This document shows positions 31,209 through 38,643 of a stretch of DNA of 64,000 nt, piece after piece. The DNA is taken from contig CAZHOJ010000001.1 in assembly GCA_964534125.1 (NCBI GenBank), positions 620,001-684,000 of the forward strand, read 5' to 3'. A program made the position numbers and the translations under genes. The notes under the pieces are model-generated. The model saw only the letters and a program-made list of their open reading frames with translations, did not search any database and was not told the DNA's origin. Source of the DNA: 2-02-FULL-55-14 sp964534125 (lineage in GTDB: Bacteria > Bacteroidota > Ignavibacteria > UBA10030). Position 1 is the stretch's first letter. Each line of letters starts with the position of its first letter.

Positions 31209-33850
31209 TGGGACGCCGTCTGCGCCTCATCATCGTATTTGCACTTGCATCTGTCGCCCTGCACGGCCAGGACCGTGACGTCCTTGTGCGTGCATTCGAT
31301 GCAGCTGCGGCGGAATTCGGCGTTCCCTCCGATGTCCTGAAGTCCATCTCGTTCGAACAGACACGGTGGTTCCACCTCACCTGGGCAGAAGGCGACACCG
31401 CCTCCTGCACGGGCATGCCGCATCCGTACGGCATCATGGCGCTCTGGGACAACGATGTGTTCGGTCATACGCTCGACAGGGCTGCCGGATTGCTCGGGCT
31501 TCCGAAGGAGGTCCTCAGGAACGATCCCATCCAGAACATCCGCGGAGCTGCGGCCCTGCTGCGGGCCGAGTTCGATTCATCAGCCCGGAAGAGGCCTGAA
31601 CCGCTTGCCCCCTCCGACCTCGACGCGTGGACCGATGCCATCGCGGCCTACTCGGGCATTCCACAGCCGGAGATCGCATACGGACATGCGCTGGAGGTCC
31701 TGCATCGTCTGACAGTCGGGCATGAGAACGAGAAGATCCTCCTCCCGAAACGGATCGTTCGCCTCGACCGGGTGCGGGCCCGCCTCAGAGAGATCGAAGA
31801 GGCCTCCCACACAGAAGCAGAACGGACGACGGATGTGCAGGTACCCGATTATCCCTCTGCCACATGGGTCCCTGGCGTCCCCGGCTACTATTACCCGACC
31901 GGCAATGGAAAGAAGTTCGTCGTGATCCACGACATGGAGGGGTACTACGCCTCCGTAATTTCATACTTCCAGCATCTCAGCGACGGTCGACAGGTGAGCG
32001 TCCATTATTGCGTCAACGGGCTCCAGGATTCTCCCAGCGACTATCCGCCGGGCGATATCACGCAGATGGTGGAGGAGCAATACTATGCGTGGCACGCGGT
32101 CTGTCTGAACCGCTGGTCGCTCGGCATCGAGCACGAGGGTTTCGCTGCGAATCCCCAGTGGTTCACTCCCGAGATGTACATCGCTTCTGCGGGCCTTGTC
32201 CGGCACATGTGCGACAAGTTCGCCATCCCCAAGGACCGCAATCATATCATCGGGCACGGCGAGTATCTCAATCCGGCATGGGTGAGCTGGGTGAATGCGA
32301 ACGGCTACCCGCCGGAGTTTGCCACGTGCAACAGCCATTACGATCCCGGTTCCTTCTGGGACTGGAACTTCTTCCTTCAGCTCATACGGGAGGACATGAC
32401 TCCCCCGACGATCGTCTCGTCGCCTCCGTCGGCGCCCGTCAATGTCGATGAGCGTCTCGAAGTGTGGTTCGATCAAAGGATGGACCCTGCGACCGTGGCA
32501 GCTGCCGTGTCGATCACACCGTCCGTCCCGCTCAACCTCTCATGGAGCGAGCTCGGCTACACGCTCCGGCTCAAACCTGCATCTCCCCTTCCCTTCAACA
32601 CAGAGTACACCGTGACGATCGATTCGAGCGCGCGGAACTACCTTGGCGTAGGGGTTGACCTCGACGGCGACAGTCTCGGCGGGGATGTCTACTCGTTCAC
32701 GTTCCGCACCGTCGAGCGAGATTCGATCGCGCCGCTCATCAGCGAGACGTACCCCCGGGAGGGCGAGACGGCGGTCAGCATCTCGGCCGAGTTCATGGTG
32801 GTGTTCACGGAGAGCCTGGACGAATCCTCGCTGCCGGGGAGCTTCGCGCTGACGACGATGTCCGGCGTTCCGTTCACCGTCACAGGGATCCGGTACTCGA
32901 AGGAGGACGACCTGTCGATCGTCCGCTTCAAGACGACAAGTGAGCTTTTCCCCAACACCGACTTCACCGTCACGATCAACCCGACCATCCGGGACCTCGC
33001 AGGGAATGCCATTGCCGCAGGCAGGACCGTGCATTTCAGGACGGAACCGAGGATTCAGGTCTCTGCCACGGTCATCAACACGCTCGATGAGCGGGGGTCA
33101 TGGTGGCAACCCTCCACCAGCGGGAGCACACGGAATGTCCTCGCGTCGTTCGCGATCACCACGGATGTGAGAAGGTCGGGAACGGGGAGCGGCCGGATCG
33201 ACTACACGTTCACCCAGGCGAGCGGTGGGGTCATCCGGGAGCACAACAGCTCGACACCGGGGATCGAGGGGGCGCCGATGCTCGGCGCGTGGGTGTGGGG
33301 GGACAACAGCGGGCACGACCTTCGATTCGGCTGCTACTATCAGAACACTTCAGGCGGGACCTCATTCGTGACGGTGAGCGCCGGACCGATCGACTGGATC
33401 GGATGGAAGCTGCGGACCATCCCCATGTCATCGGTGCCGACCGGGAACGGCTCCGCACGCAGGTTCAGCAGTTTCCTCGTCTATCAGAGCGTCGGCGGGC
33501 CGCTCAGCGGCACCCTGTTCTTCGACGATCTATCCCTGGTCTCGTTCATCACTGATGCGGGCAGTCTCGACAACGAGGGGATCCCGGTCAGCTGGCAGCT
33601 TCGGCAGAACTTCCCGAATCCATTCAATCCTTCGACGACCATCGAATATGATGTGCCCGTGGAGGGTGAGGTGCAGCTGACCATCTACAATGCACTGGGA
33701 CAGCGGATCACGACGCTGGTGGATGGAAAGAGGACGGCGGGACGGTATGCGGAGACCTTCGACGCGGCGGCGCTCCCGAGCGGCATCTACATCGCCCGGC
33801 TGGAGAGCGGAGCAGCCTCGCTGTCGATGAAGATGTTGTTGCTGAGGTAA
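31205..33850 (+). CDS. T9SS-exported N-acetylmuramoyl-L-alanine amidase (Amidase_2/PGRP-type) with Ig-like domains
   Basis: 881 aa, starting at ATG 31205 inside the stop of the previous amidase gene. Signal peptide (LRLIIVFALASVALHGQ). An N-terminal helical region (25-190) is followed by the Amidase_2 domain: KFVVIHDMEGYYASVISYF (first zinc His), SVHYCVNG, LGIEHEGF and NHIIGHGEYLNPA (further His) between about 240 and 395. Big_5-like Ig modules follow (PPTIVSSPPSAPVNVDERLE; PLISETYPREGETAVSISAE), then a lectin-like module and the sorting tail (NFPNPFNPSTTIEYDVPV...KMLLLR). The N-terminal part (PSDVLKSISFEQTRW, MALWDNDVFG) resembles a lytic-transglycosylase-like or peptidoglycan-binding helical domain, which would make the protein bifunctional; that is uncertain. 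Confidence 0.86.
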   Translation: MMGRRLRLIIVFALASVALHGQDRDVLVRAFDAAAAEFGVPSDVLKSISFEQTRWFHLTWAEGDTASCTGMPHPYGIMALWDNDVFGHTLDRAAGLLGLPKEVLRNDPIQNIRGAAALLRAEFDSSARKRPEPLAPSDLDAWTDAIAAYSGIPQPEIAYGHALEVLHRLTVGHENEKILLPKRIVRLDRVRARLREIEEASHTEAERTTDVQVPDYPSATWVPGVPGYYYPTGNGKKFVVIHDMEGYYASVISYFQHLSDGRQVSVHYCVNGLQDSPSDYPPGDITQMVEEQYYAWHAVCLNRWSLGIEHEGFAANPQWFTPEMYIASAGLVRHMCDKFAIPKDRNHIIGHGEYLNPAWVSWVNANGYPPEFATCNSHYDPGSFWDWNFFLQLIREDMTPPTIVSSPPSAPVNVDERLEVWFDQRMDPATVAAAVSITPSVPLNLSWSELGYTLRLKPASPLPFNTEYTVTIDSSARNYLGVGVDLDGDSLGGDVYSFTFRTVERDSIAPLISETYPREGETAVSISAEFMVVFTESLDESSLPGSFALTTMSGVPFTVTGIRYSKEDDLSIVRFKTTSELFPNTDFTVTINPTIRDLAGNAIAAGRTVHFRTEPRIQVSATVINTLDERGSWWQPSTSGSTRNVLASFAITTDVRRSGTGSGRIDYTFTQASGGVIREHNSSTPGIEGAPMLGAWVWGDNSGHDLRFGCYYQNTSGGTSFVTVSAGPIDWIGWKLRTIPMSSVPTGNGSARRFSSFLVYQSVGGPLSGTLFFDDLSLVSFITDAGSLDNEGIPVSWQLRQNFPNPFNPSTTIEYDVPVEGEVQLTIYNALGQRITTLVDGKRTAGRYAETFDAAALPSGIYIARLESGAASLSMKMLLLR

Positions 33851-33858
33851 AAGCAGAA

Positions 33859-33927
33859 CACGGAGAACCACGGAGCTGGTACGGAGACACACGAAGAAAT
33901 GGAATTATATCTCCGTGGCTCTCGGTG
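33859..33927. repeat. Inverted repeat between convergent genes
   Basis: CACGGAGAACCACGGAG (33859-33875) and CTCCGTGGCTCTCGGTG (33911-33927) are inverted copies with 15 of 17 matches around a 35-nt AT-richer loop. No T-run follows, so it is not a standard terminator, although it separates convergent genes. It resembles the CACACAAAGACGCAGAG inverted repeat at 45122-45223 in style. Confidence 0.6.
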
Positions 33928-33937
33928 AATCCACCTC

Positions 33938-35359
33938 CTACACACCAAAGAACCGGAAGGCCTGGGCCACCAGGAAGCATACCACGAACCCGAATCCCAG
34001 CGGCAGAAGCGCTGCGATCGTCGTCCACTTCGCACTCCCCGTCTCCTTGTAGATCGTATACAGCGTCGTTGAGCACGGATTGTGGAGCAGGCTGAACAGC
34101 ATCAGGTTGATGCCCGTCAGCAGTGTCCACCCTCCTCCCCGAAGGATCTCCGCAGTTCCCTCGATCGAATCGAGCTCGAACATCACGCCCGAACCGCCCC
34201 CCACTCCCGCCATACCCAACGTCATGGCTGTCAGCATGAGGACCGTCGGTATGACGATCTCATTCGCCGGTATCGCAATGACATATGCGAGCAGGATCAC
34301 CCCGTTCAGGCCGATGAGCAGGGCGAACGGATCGGTGAACCGGATGAAGTGCTCTGCGATGCTCTCTCCGCCGACGGTCACGTTCGCCACGAGCCAGATC
34401 GCAGCACCCGCCGGAAGGGCCCATACGACCGCCCGCCACAGGACGATGAGCGTCCGATCGATAACGGACGTATAGAGGGTCTGCCAGAACTGAGGAGGCC
34501 GGTATGGAGGCAATTCCAGGCTGAAGGTCGACGCCTGCCCTTTCAGGACGGTCCGGGACAGCAGCCAGGAGGTGCCGAAGGTGAATGCGATACCCAGCAG
34601 CACCACAGAGACGACGGCCAGCGCCGACACCGGGCCCGACACGGCAGCAGGTGCCAGGGCGCCGATGAAGATCGTTGCGATGAGGATCTGCGTGGGCCAC
34701 CGGCCATTGCAGAGTGAGAAGTTGTTCGTGAGGATGGCGATGAGCCGCTCCCGCGGGCTGTCGATGATGCGCGTCGAGACGATGGCCGCGGCATTGCAGC
34801 CGTATCCCATTGCCATCGTCAGCGCCTGTTTCCCGTGTGCACCCGCACGACGGAACAGCCCGTCCATATTGAATGCCACCCTCGGCAGGTAGCCGAAATC
34901 CTCCAGCAGTGTGAACAGCGGGAAGAAGATCGCCATCGGCGGAAGCATGACGCTCACGACCCAGGCCATGGCCAGGTACATACCATCGATGGTCAATCCG
35001 GCAAGCCACTCCGGCGAGCCCAGCGAGAGCATCGTCTCCTTGAGGAACGGGTGGGCCGCATCGACCAGGATGGAGGACAAAAATGCTGACGGGACGTTCG
35101 CGCCTTCGATCGTAAGCCAGAAGACCGCCGTCAACAGCAGGAACATCGTCGGGAACCCATAGAGGCGGCTTGTGAGGATCCTGTCGAGAGTGCGGTCGAA
35201 TGTCCGGTGTGCAGCGGCATCGGGCGTGGAAACACTTCGTGAAGCAAGGTGTGTGGCCTCCGAATAGAGCGCCTCGAGGGTGTCGTCATGCAAGCGTTCG
35301 CTCACGTCCCATCGAAGCGTCCGCGCCTTGTCAAGAAGTTCTGCGTGGCTCTCAGGCAT
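33938..35359 (-). CDS. feoB: FeoB membrane part (ferrous iron permease), separate gene
   Basis: 473 aa covering only the transmembrane half of FeoB: two Gate motifs (FPLFTLLEDFGYLPRVAFNM with GYGCNAAAI, and the second gate region ending in LFSLLHNPCSTTLYTIYKE), with about ten hydrophobic helices and VIAIPANEIVIP. Conserved pore cysteines appear in GYGCNA and HNPCST. The GTPase half is encoded by the gene immediately upstream; the two overlap by 8 bp (ATGCCTGA). I start at 35359 because this ATG overlaps that stop. The frame remains open further upstream to 35578, so a frameshift in a once-fused gene or in the assembly cannot be excluded. Imports Fe2+ across the inner membrane. Confidence 0.9.
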   Translation of the reverse strand: MPESHAELLDKARTLRWDVSERLHDDTLEALYSEATHLASRSVSTPDAAAHRTFDRTLDRILTSRLYGFPTMFLLLTAVFWLTIEGANVPSAFLSSILVDAAHPFLKETMLSLGSPEWLAGLTIDGMYLAMAWVVSVMLPPMAIFFPLFTLLEDFGYLPRVAFNMDGLFRRAGAHGKQALTMAMGYGCNAAAIVSTRIIDSPRERLIAILTNNFSLCNGRWPTQILIATIFIGALAPAAVSGPVSALAVVSVVLLGIAFTFGTSWLLSRTVLKGQASTFSLELPPYRPPQFWQTLYTSVIDRTLIVLWRAVVWALPAGAAIWLVANVTVGGESIAEHFIRFTDPFALLIGLNGVILLAYVIAIPANEIVIPTVLMLTAMTLGMAGVGGGSGVMFELDSIEGTAEILRGGGWTLLTGINLMLFSLLHNPCSTTLYTIYKETGSAKWTTIAALLPLGFGFVVCFLVAQAFRFFGV

Positions 35360-36188
35360 GGTCCTGTCCTTCCGTGACAGCCGCTGCTGGCTGTCCGTTC
35401 TGCCGCATCGACTGGAGCCCGTGAAGCTCTCCCGACCGAACGGCCTGAATGATGCGCTCGTCCCCCTCCAGAAGACGGAGGGCGACCCACCTGCTGTTCG
35501 GCAGTCCGGGGAAGTGTGCCTCGATATCCTGCTGGAGTTCCCGGACAGCCCGCAACCGGCCCGAGTCCATCGGGACACGACGCGGCTTGCAGACGATACC
35601 GCCGATCGCGACCTGATGGATTACCCGCAGCAGTTCCGGCAGACCCTCGCCCGACCGCGCCGCGGTGCCAACCACCGGAACGCCGAGGTCACGCGAGAGC
35701 TGCTTCGTATCGACCGACACGCCGTGCCGGCGGGCCTCGTCGATGAGGTTCACACACACGACGGCCTTTTCGGTGATCTCCAGCACCTGAAGGACGAGAT
35801 TGAGGTTCCGTTCCAGCTGCGTGGCATCGGTCACGACCACCGTGACCTCCGGCTCTCCGAACAGGATGAAGTCCCGTGCGATCTCCTCATCCGTGCTTGC
35901 CGAGAGGAGCGAATACGTACCCGGAAGGTCGATGAGGGTATACGTCCGGCCCTGGTAGGTGAACGTCCCCTCTGCGCGCGCCACGGTCTTTCCCGGCCAG
36001 TTACCCGTGTGCTGCCGCAATCCGGTCAGAGCATTGAACACAGTCGATTTACCGACGTTCGGATTTCCCGAAAGCGCTATGACGTACCCGCCGGCTGCGT
36101 GGACCTCCCCTGAGCGTTTGAGAACAGCATTGGGATTGACCGGACACAGGTCGCACTGGTGCAGAGTCTGAAATTCCATCGTGCTCAT
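35352..36188 (-). CDS. feoB: FeoB GTPase domain, separate gene
   Basis: 278 aa, the cytosolic G-protein and GDI-like part of FeoB. It starts MSTMEFQTLHQCDLCPVNPN with a CxxC pair (C12, C15) not usual in FeoB. Then come G1 GNPNVGKS (41-48), the switch-I region LRQHTGNWPGKTV, G3 DLPGTYSL (87-94), a G4-like VNLIDEA and a helical segment up to GQDHA. The start ATG overlaps the stop of the DtxR-FeoA gene by 4 bp. A frame reaching back to 37118 is open but reads through the regulator gene in the wrong frame, so it is not part of this protein. GTP hydrolysis gates the permease encoded next. Confidence 0.92.
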   Translation of the reverse strand: MSTMEFQTLHQCDLCPVNPNAVLKRSGEVHAAGGYVIALSGNPNVGKSTVFNALTGLRQHTGNWPGKTVARAEGTFTYQGRTYTLIDLPGTYSLLSASTDEEIARDFILFGEPEVTVVVTDATQLERNLNLVLQVLEITEKAVVCVNLIDEARRHGVSVDTKQLSRDLGVPVVGTAARSGEGLPELLRVIHQVAIGGIVCKPRRVPMDSGRLRAVRELQQDIEAHFPGLPNSRWVALRLLEGDERIIQAVRSGELHGLQSMRQNGQPAAAVTEGQDHA

Positions 36189-37177
36189 GCGCTCTTCTCC
36201 ACATTCACATATGATGCCTCGGCTTTTCGCAAGGCGACCAGCGAGCCACGCACACGGTACCCGACCGGGTCGCCGAGAGGGCTGACGAGCTCGGCTCGTA
36301 CCGTGGTGCCCGGAAGGATCCCCAAATCGAGCAACCGTCTCCGCTGCATACCGCGGCAGGCCGGCGAAAGGCTGATGACGCGCCCCTCCTCCCCGAGGTG
36401 AAGGTCGCTGAGCGTACTCCCGGTCTGCACGACCGTCCGCTTCCCCTTCGAGGGGACGACGGAGATGTTCGAGACAGACAGGAGCGGAAGCCGGATAGGC
36501 CTGCCGTCGCACTCGAGCTCGGCATGCGATTGGTCCTTCACCAGGAGCCGGATCCGGGAGCCTCGGAAGACCTCGTTCGCGACGAGCTCGTCGTACACTG
36601 CCGACGGCTCGTCCTCGAGATGGATGACGATGTATTCGTCCCCGAGGGATGCCAATGCAAGCGATGTGCCCTTCGGTCCCGGCAGGTCGAGGTCTTCCTG
36701 AGGGATGGGATCCCCATGGGGATCGTACATAGGATGACCCAACCGGCGCGACAGGGCATCTGTCTCCTCTGCAGTCAGGCGATGCTCCTGCTTCTCTGCC
36801 TCCGAATGCCAGCGGTTCTCCCTCACACCGGTCTCGTCTGCGAGATACCGTTCCCACAACCGGTGGGACCGGACGAGCTTTAGTGCTACCGTTGTTCCGT
36901 CCTCGGTCAGACGGAAATGCTCCCCGCGCGTCTCCAGCAATCCCTCGGCATTCAGCTCGGCAATGACCGGCGCAACGGAGTTCTGGGGCACGTGGAGCGC
37001 TCCGGAAATGCTCTCGAGAGTGACATCCCGCTTCTTCTCGCGCAGATGATACACCTGCTTCAGGATGTCCTCCTTCGTCTCGGCCTGCGTCCGGTTCTTC
37101 CTGCGAAGGAGTGCCCACGTGACGACGTACGCGAGAACCAGCAATGCCACGACAACGGCGAATCCTATCATGTTCAT
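36185..37177 (-). CDS. Membrane-anchored DtxR-family regulator fused to FeoA domain
   Basis: 330 aa. An N-terminal membrane helix (about residues 4-25, IGFAVVVALLVLAYVVTWALL) precedes a basic stretch, then a DtxR-like winged helix (ILKQVYHLREKKRDVTLESI, LHVPQNSVAPVIAELNAEGL) and a dimerisation/metal region (HRLWERYLADETGV, EKQEHRLTAEETDALSRRLG, PMYDPHGDPIP). At the C-terminus are SH3-like FeoA modules; the last one (VISLSPACRGMQRRRLLDLG, ILPGTTVRAELVSPLGDPVG) is a clear FeoA domain. So one protein could sense metal, touch DNA or a partner, and contact FeoB at the membrane. It is coupled (4-bp overlaps) to the dtxR gene before it and the FeoB GTPase gene after it. Similar fused proteins occur in Bacteroidota, but without certainty about DNA binding. 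Confidence 0.85.
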   Translation of the reverse strand: MNMIGFAVVVALLVLAYVVTWALLRRKNRTQAETKEDILKQVYHLREKKRDVTLESISGALHVPQNSVAPVIAELNAEGLLETRGEHFRLTEDGTTVALKLVRSHRLWERYLADETGVRENRWHSEAEKQEHRLTAEETDALSRRLGHPMYDPHGDPIPQEDLDLPGPKGTSLALASLGDEYIVIHLEDEPSAVYDELVANEVFRGSRIRLLVKDQSHAELECDGRPIRLPLLSVSNISVVPSKGKRTVVQTGSTLSDLHLGEEGRVISLSPACRGMQRRRLLDLGILPGTTVRAELVSPLGDPVGYRVRGSLVALRKAEASYVNVEKSA

Positions 37178-37851
37178 CGCCGTCCTCCTTTCCCGGCCTT
37201 TGTGTGTTCGACGAAGACCTGTTGCGCGAGTTTATCGCTGATGAAATGCTCTTCCCTGCCCACCTTCACGCGGAGCGTCCCGTCGAAAGCGATGCGCTCG
37301 AGAACGGTGAGCCGTGCGCCGAGGGTTATACCGAGGCGGGAGGCGTACTGCAGGATCTCGGGGCTGACATCGTTCACGCGCCGTACGACCACAGTCTCGC
37401 CCGGAACGGACCCTGCGAGAAGCGCATGATCATCCTCCGCAACAACGCCCTCGGGTGTCGGTATCGCGTGCCCATGCGGATCATGGCTCGGATAGCCGAG
37501 GATCTGATCGATGCGCTGTTCGAGGCGGTCCGATGTGATATGTTCGAGACGTTCGGCCTCCTCGTCGATCTCGTCCCAGTCATATTTCAGCACCTCGACC
37601 AGGAAGAGCTCCCACAACCGGTGCCGCCGGATGATCCGGAGCGCTTTCAGCCGTCCCTCGTCGGTAAGTTCGACACCCTTGTACGGAGTGTGCCGCACAT
37701 GCCCGTCCTCGGCCAGCCTTCGCATCATCTCCGACACTGATGCCGGTGAGATCTGGAGAGTAGCCGACAGGGATGATGTGGTCACCTTCCCCTGCTCCTC
37801 CTGGATCTTGTAGATGTTCTTCAGGTAGTTTTCGATGTTCTCGCTTGCCAT
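37174..37851 (-). CDS. DtxR-family metal-dependent transcriptional repressor
   Basis: 225 aa: N-terminal winged helix (MASENIENYLKNIYKIQEEQ, SATLQISPASVSEMMRRLAE, DGHVRHTPYKGVELTDEG), metal-binding dimerisation domain (RRHRLWELFLVEVL, EEAERLEHITSDRLEQRID, YPSHDPHGHAIP with the Glu/His ligands) and a C-terminal SH3-like FeoA-type domain. It is an Fe2+ or Mn2+ sensor of the IdeR/MntR group; the feo genes beside it point to iron. A perfect palindrome at 37878-37903 lies 27 nt before the start codon, consistent with autorepression of the whole dtxR-feo operon. Stop and next start overlap by 4 bp. Confidence 0.94.
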   Translation of the reverse strand: MASENIENYLKNIYKIQEEQGKVTTSSLSATLQISPASVSEMMRRLAEDGHVRHTPYKGVELTDEGRLKALRIIRRHRLWELFLVEVLKYDWDEIDEEAERLEHITSDRLEQRIDQILGYPSHDPHGHAIPTPEGVVAEDDHALLAGSVPGETVVVRRVNDVSPEILQYASRLGITLGARLTVLERIAFDGTLRVKVGREEHFISDKLAQQVFVEHTKAGKGGRR

Positions 37852-37877
37852 GGCAATTAGTCCAATGCTGGCGAAAT

Positions 37878-37903
37878 ATATATTTAGGTTACCCTAAATA
37901 TAT
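37878..37903. promoter_or_regulatory. DtxR-type operator palindrome
   Basis: ATATATTTAGG (37878-37888), four bases TTAC, then CCTAAATATAT (37893-37903): two perfect 11-bp arms. The core TTAGG...CCTAA matches the DtxR/IdeR/SirR box consensus (TTAGGTTAGCCTAACCTAA). It lies in an AT-rich island that should also contain the promoter, just upstream of the dtxR gene, and is the natural site for iron-dependent repression of dtxR, the DtxR-FeoA fusion and both feoB genes. Confidence 0.82.
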
Positions 37904-37938
37904 GACTTCGCGCATGAATGTCAAGCGGCGGATGTGGT

Positions 37939-38643
37939 CTACTGGCGGGAGGTGAACACGGAGTCCGGAATGCCTGTGTTGACGCGGTAATCCCTGTAGG
38001 TGAACCGGACAGTCCCGTTCCGGAACATGCGCTGCATCTCCCGGAACTGCGAGGCGGGGCTATCCTGCGGAATGCCCGGCATCTCATCAGTCGCCGTCCC
38101 GACGCTGCCGAATGTGGCGGTCAGGACAGACGGCAGCATGAACTGCCCCTGGACAAGCTGATAGTCGAAGTCGAATGAGACAACGCGTCCCTCGTAGGGG
38201 GATGTCTCGAGCCGCCGAAGGGTCCACCCGGCGGCATCCACAAACACGTAGATCTGCCGGAGACGCGTCTCCGGGTCCTTCGCGGCCAGCTGGAGCTTGT
38301 ACCATCGCTGTCCGGCAGTGTCGATAAGGTCCACCGTCCGGGCATCGTACCGCTCGCGAAGCTGAGAGACATCGGCAATGATGCCATCCCGGGGCACCAT
38401 ACTGAAGGATGCGGATGAAAAATGGACCTTGTCCGGCCGCTTGAAATACATCAGGATAGTCGCCTTTGGCACCCGCACCCTGTCCATCGACACCTCACCC
38501 TCCAGTGTGACCGTGTAGTCCTCCACTCCCTCCATCCCCCGTTCCACGCGGTCGAGTATCTCTCCGGCCGCCGGGAGCCTGCCCTCCTGCGCGTAAGCTG
38601 CCACACCGAGGAAGACGACGGCAGCCAGAAGGCGAACGATCAC
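37939..38643 (-). CDS. LolA-like outer-membrane lipoprotein-sorting protein
   Basis: 234 aa from a GTG at 38643, the only start compatible with a 4-bp GTGA overlap with the preceding MFS gene and a directly following signal peptide (VRLLAAVVFLGVAAYAQ). Residues 24-220 have the LolA/LppX-like pattern: EILDRVERGMEGVEDYTVTL, FKRPDKVHFSSASF, the repeated strand-rich middle, DAAGWTLRRLETSPYEGRVV and FDFDYQLVQGQFMLPSVLTA. LolA-fold proteins carry lipids or lipoproteins across the periplasm. A longer frame to 38733 has an ATG start but would run inside the MFS gene. Membership of the family is reasonably clear; its cargo is unknown. Confidence 0.8.
   Translation of the reverse strand: MIVRLLAAVVFLGVAAYAQEGRLPAAGEILDRVERGMEGVEDYTVTLEGEVSMDRVRVPKATILMYFKRPDKVHFSSASFSMVPRDGIIADVSQLRERYDARTVDLIDTAGQRWYKLQLAAKDPETRLRQIYVFVDAAGWTLRRLETSPYEGRVVSFDFDYQLVQGQFMLPSVLTATFGSVGTATDEMPGIPQDSPASQFREMQRMFRNGTVRFTYRDYRVNTGIPDSVFTSRQ

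Noticed and set aside
35340..35578. Reading the FeoB membrane part as a broken pseudogene
   Set aside because: Both halves keep their key motifs, and the ATG/stop overlap of 8 bp is typical of genuine coupled genes. Kept as two genes with the frameshift possibility noted.
36189..37118. Upstream extension of the FeoB GTPase frame
   Set aside because: It reads the DtxR-FeoA gene out of frame; composition is Arg/Pro/Ser-rich like other shadows, and the real start overlaps the preceding stop.
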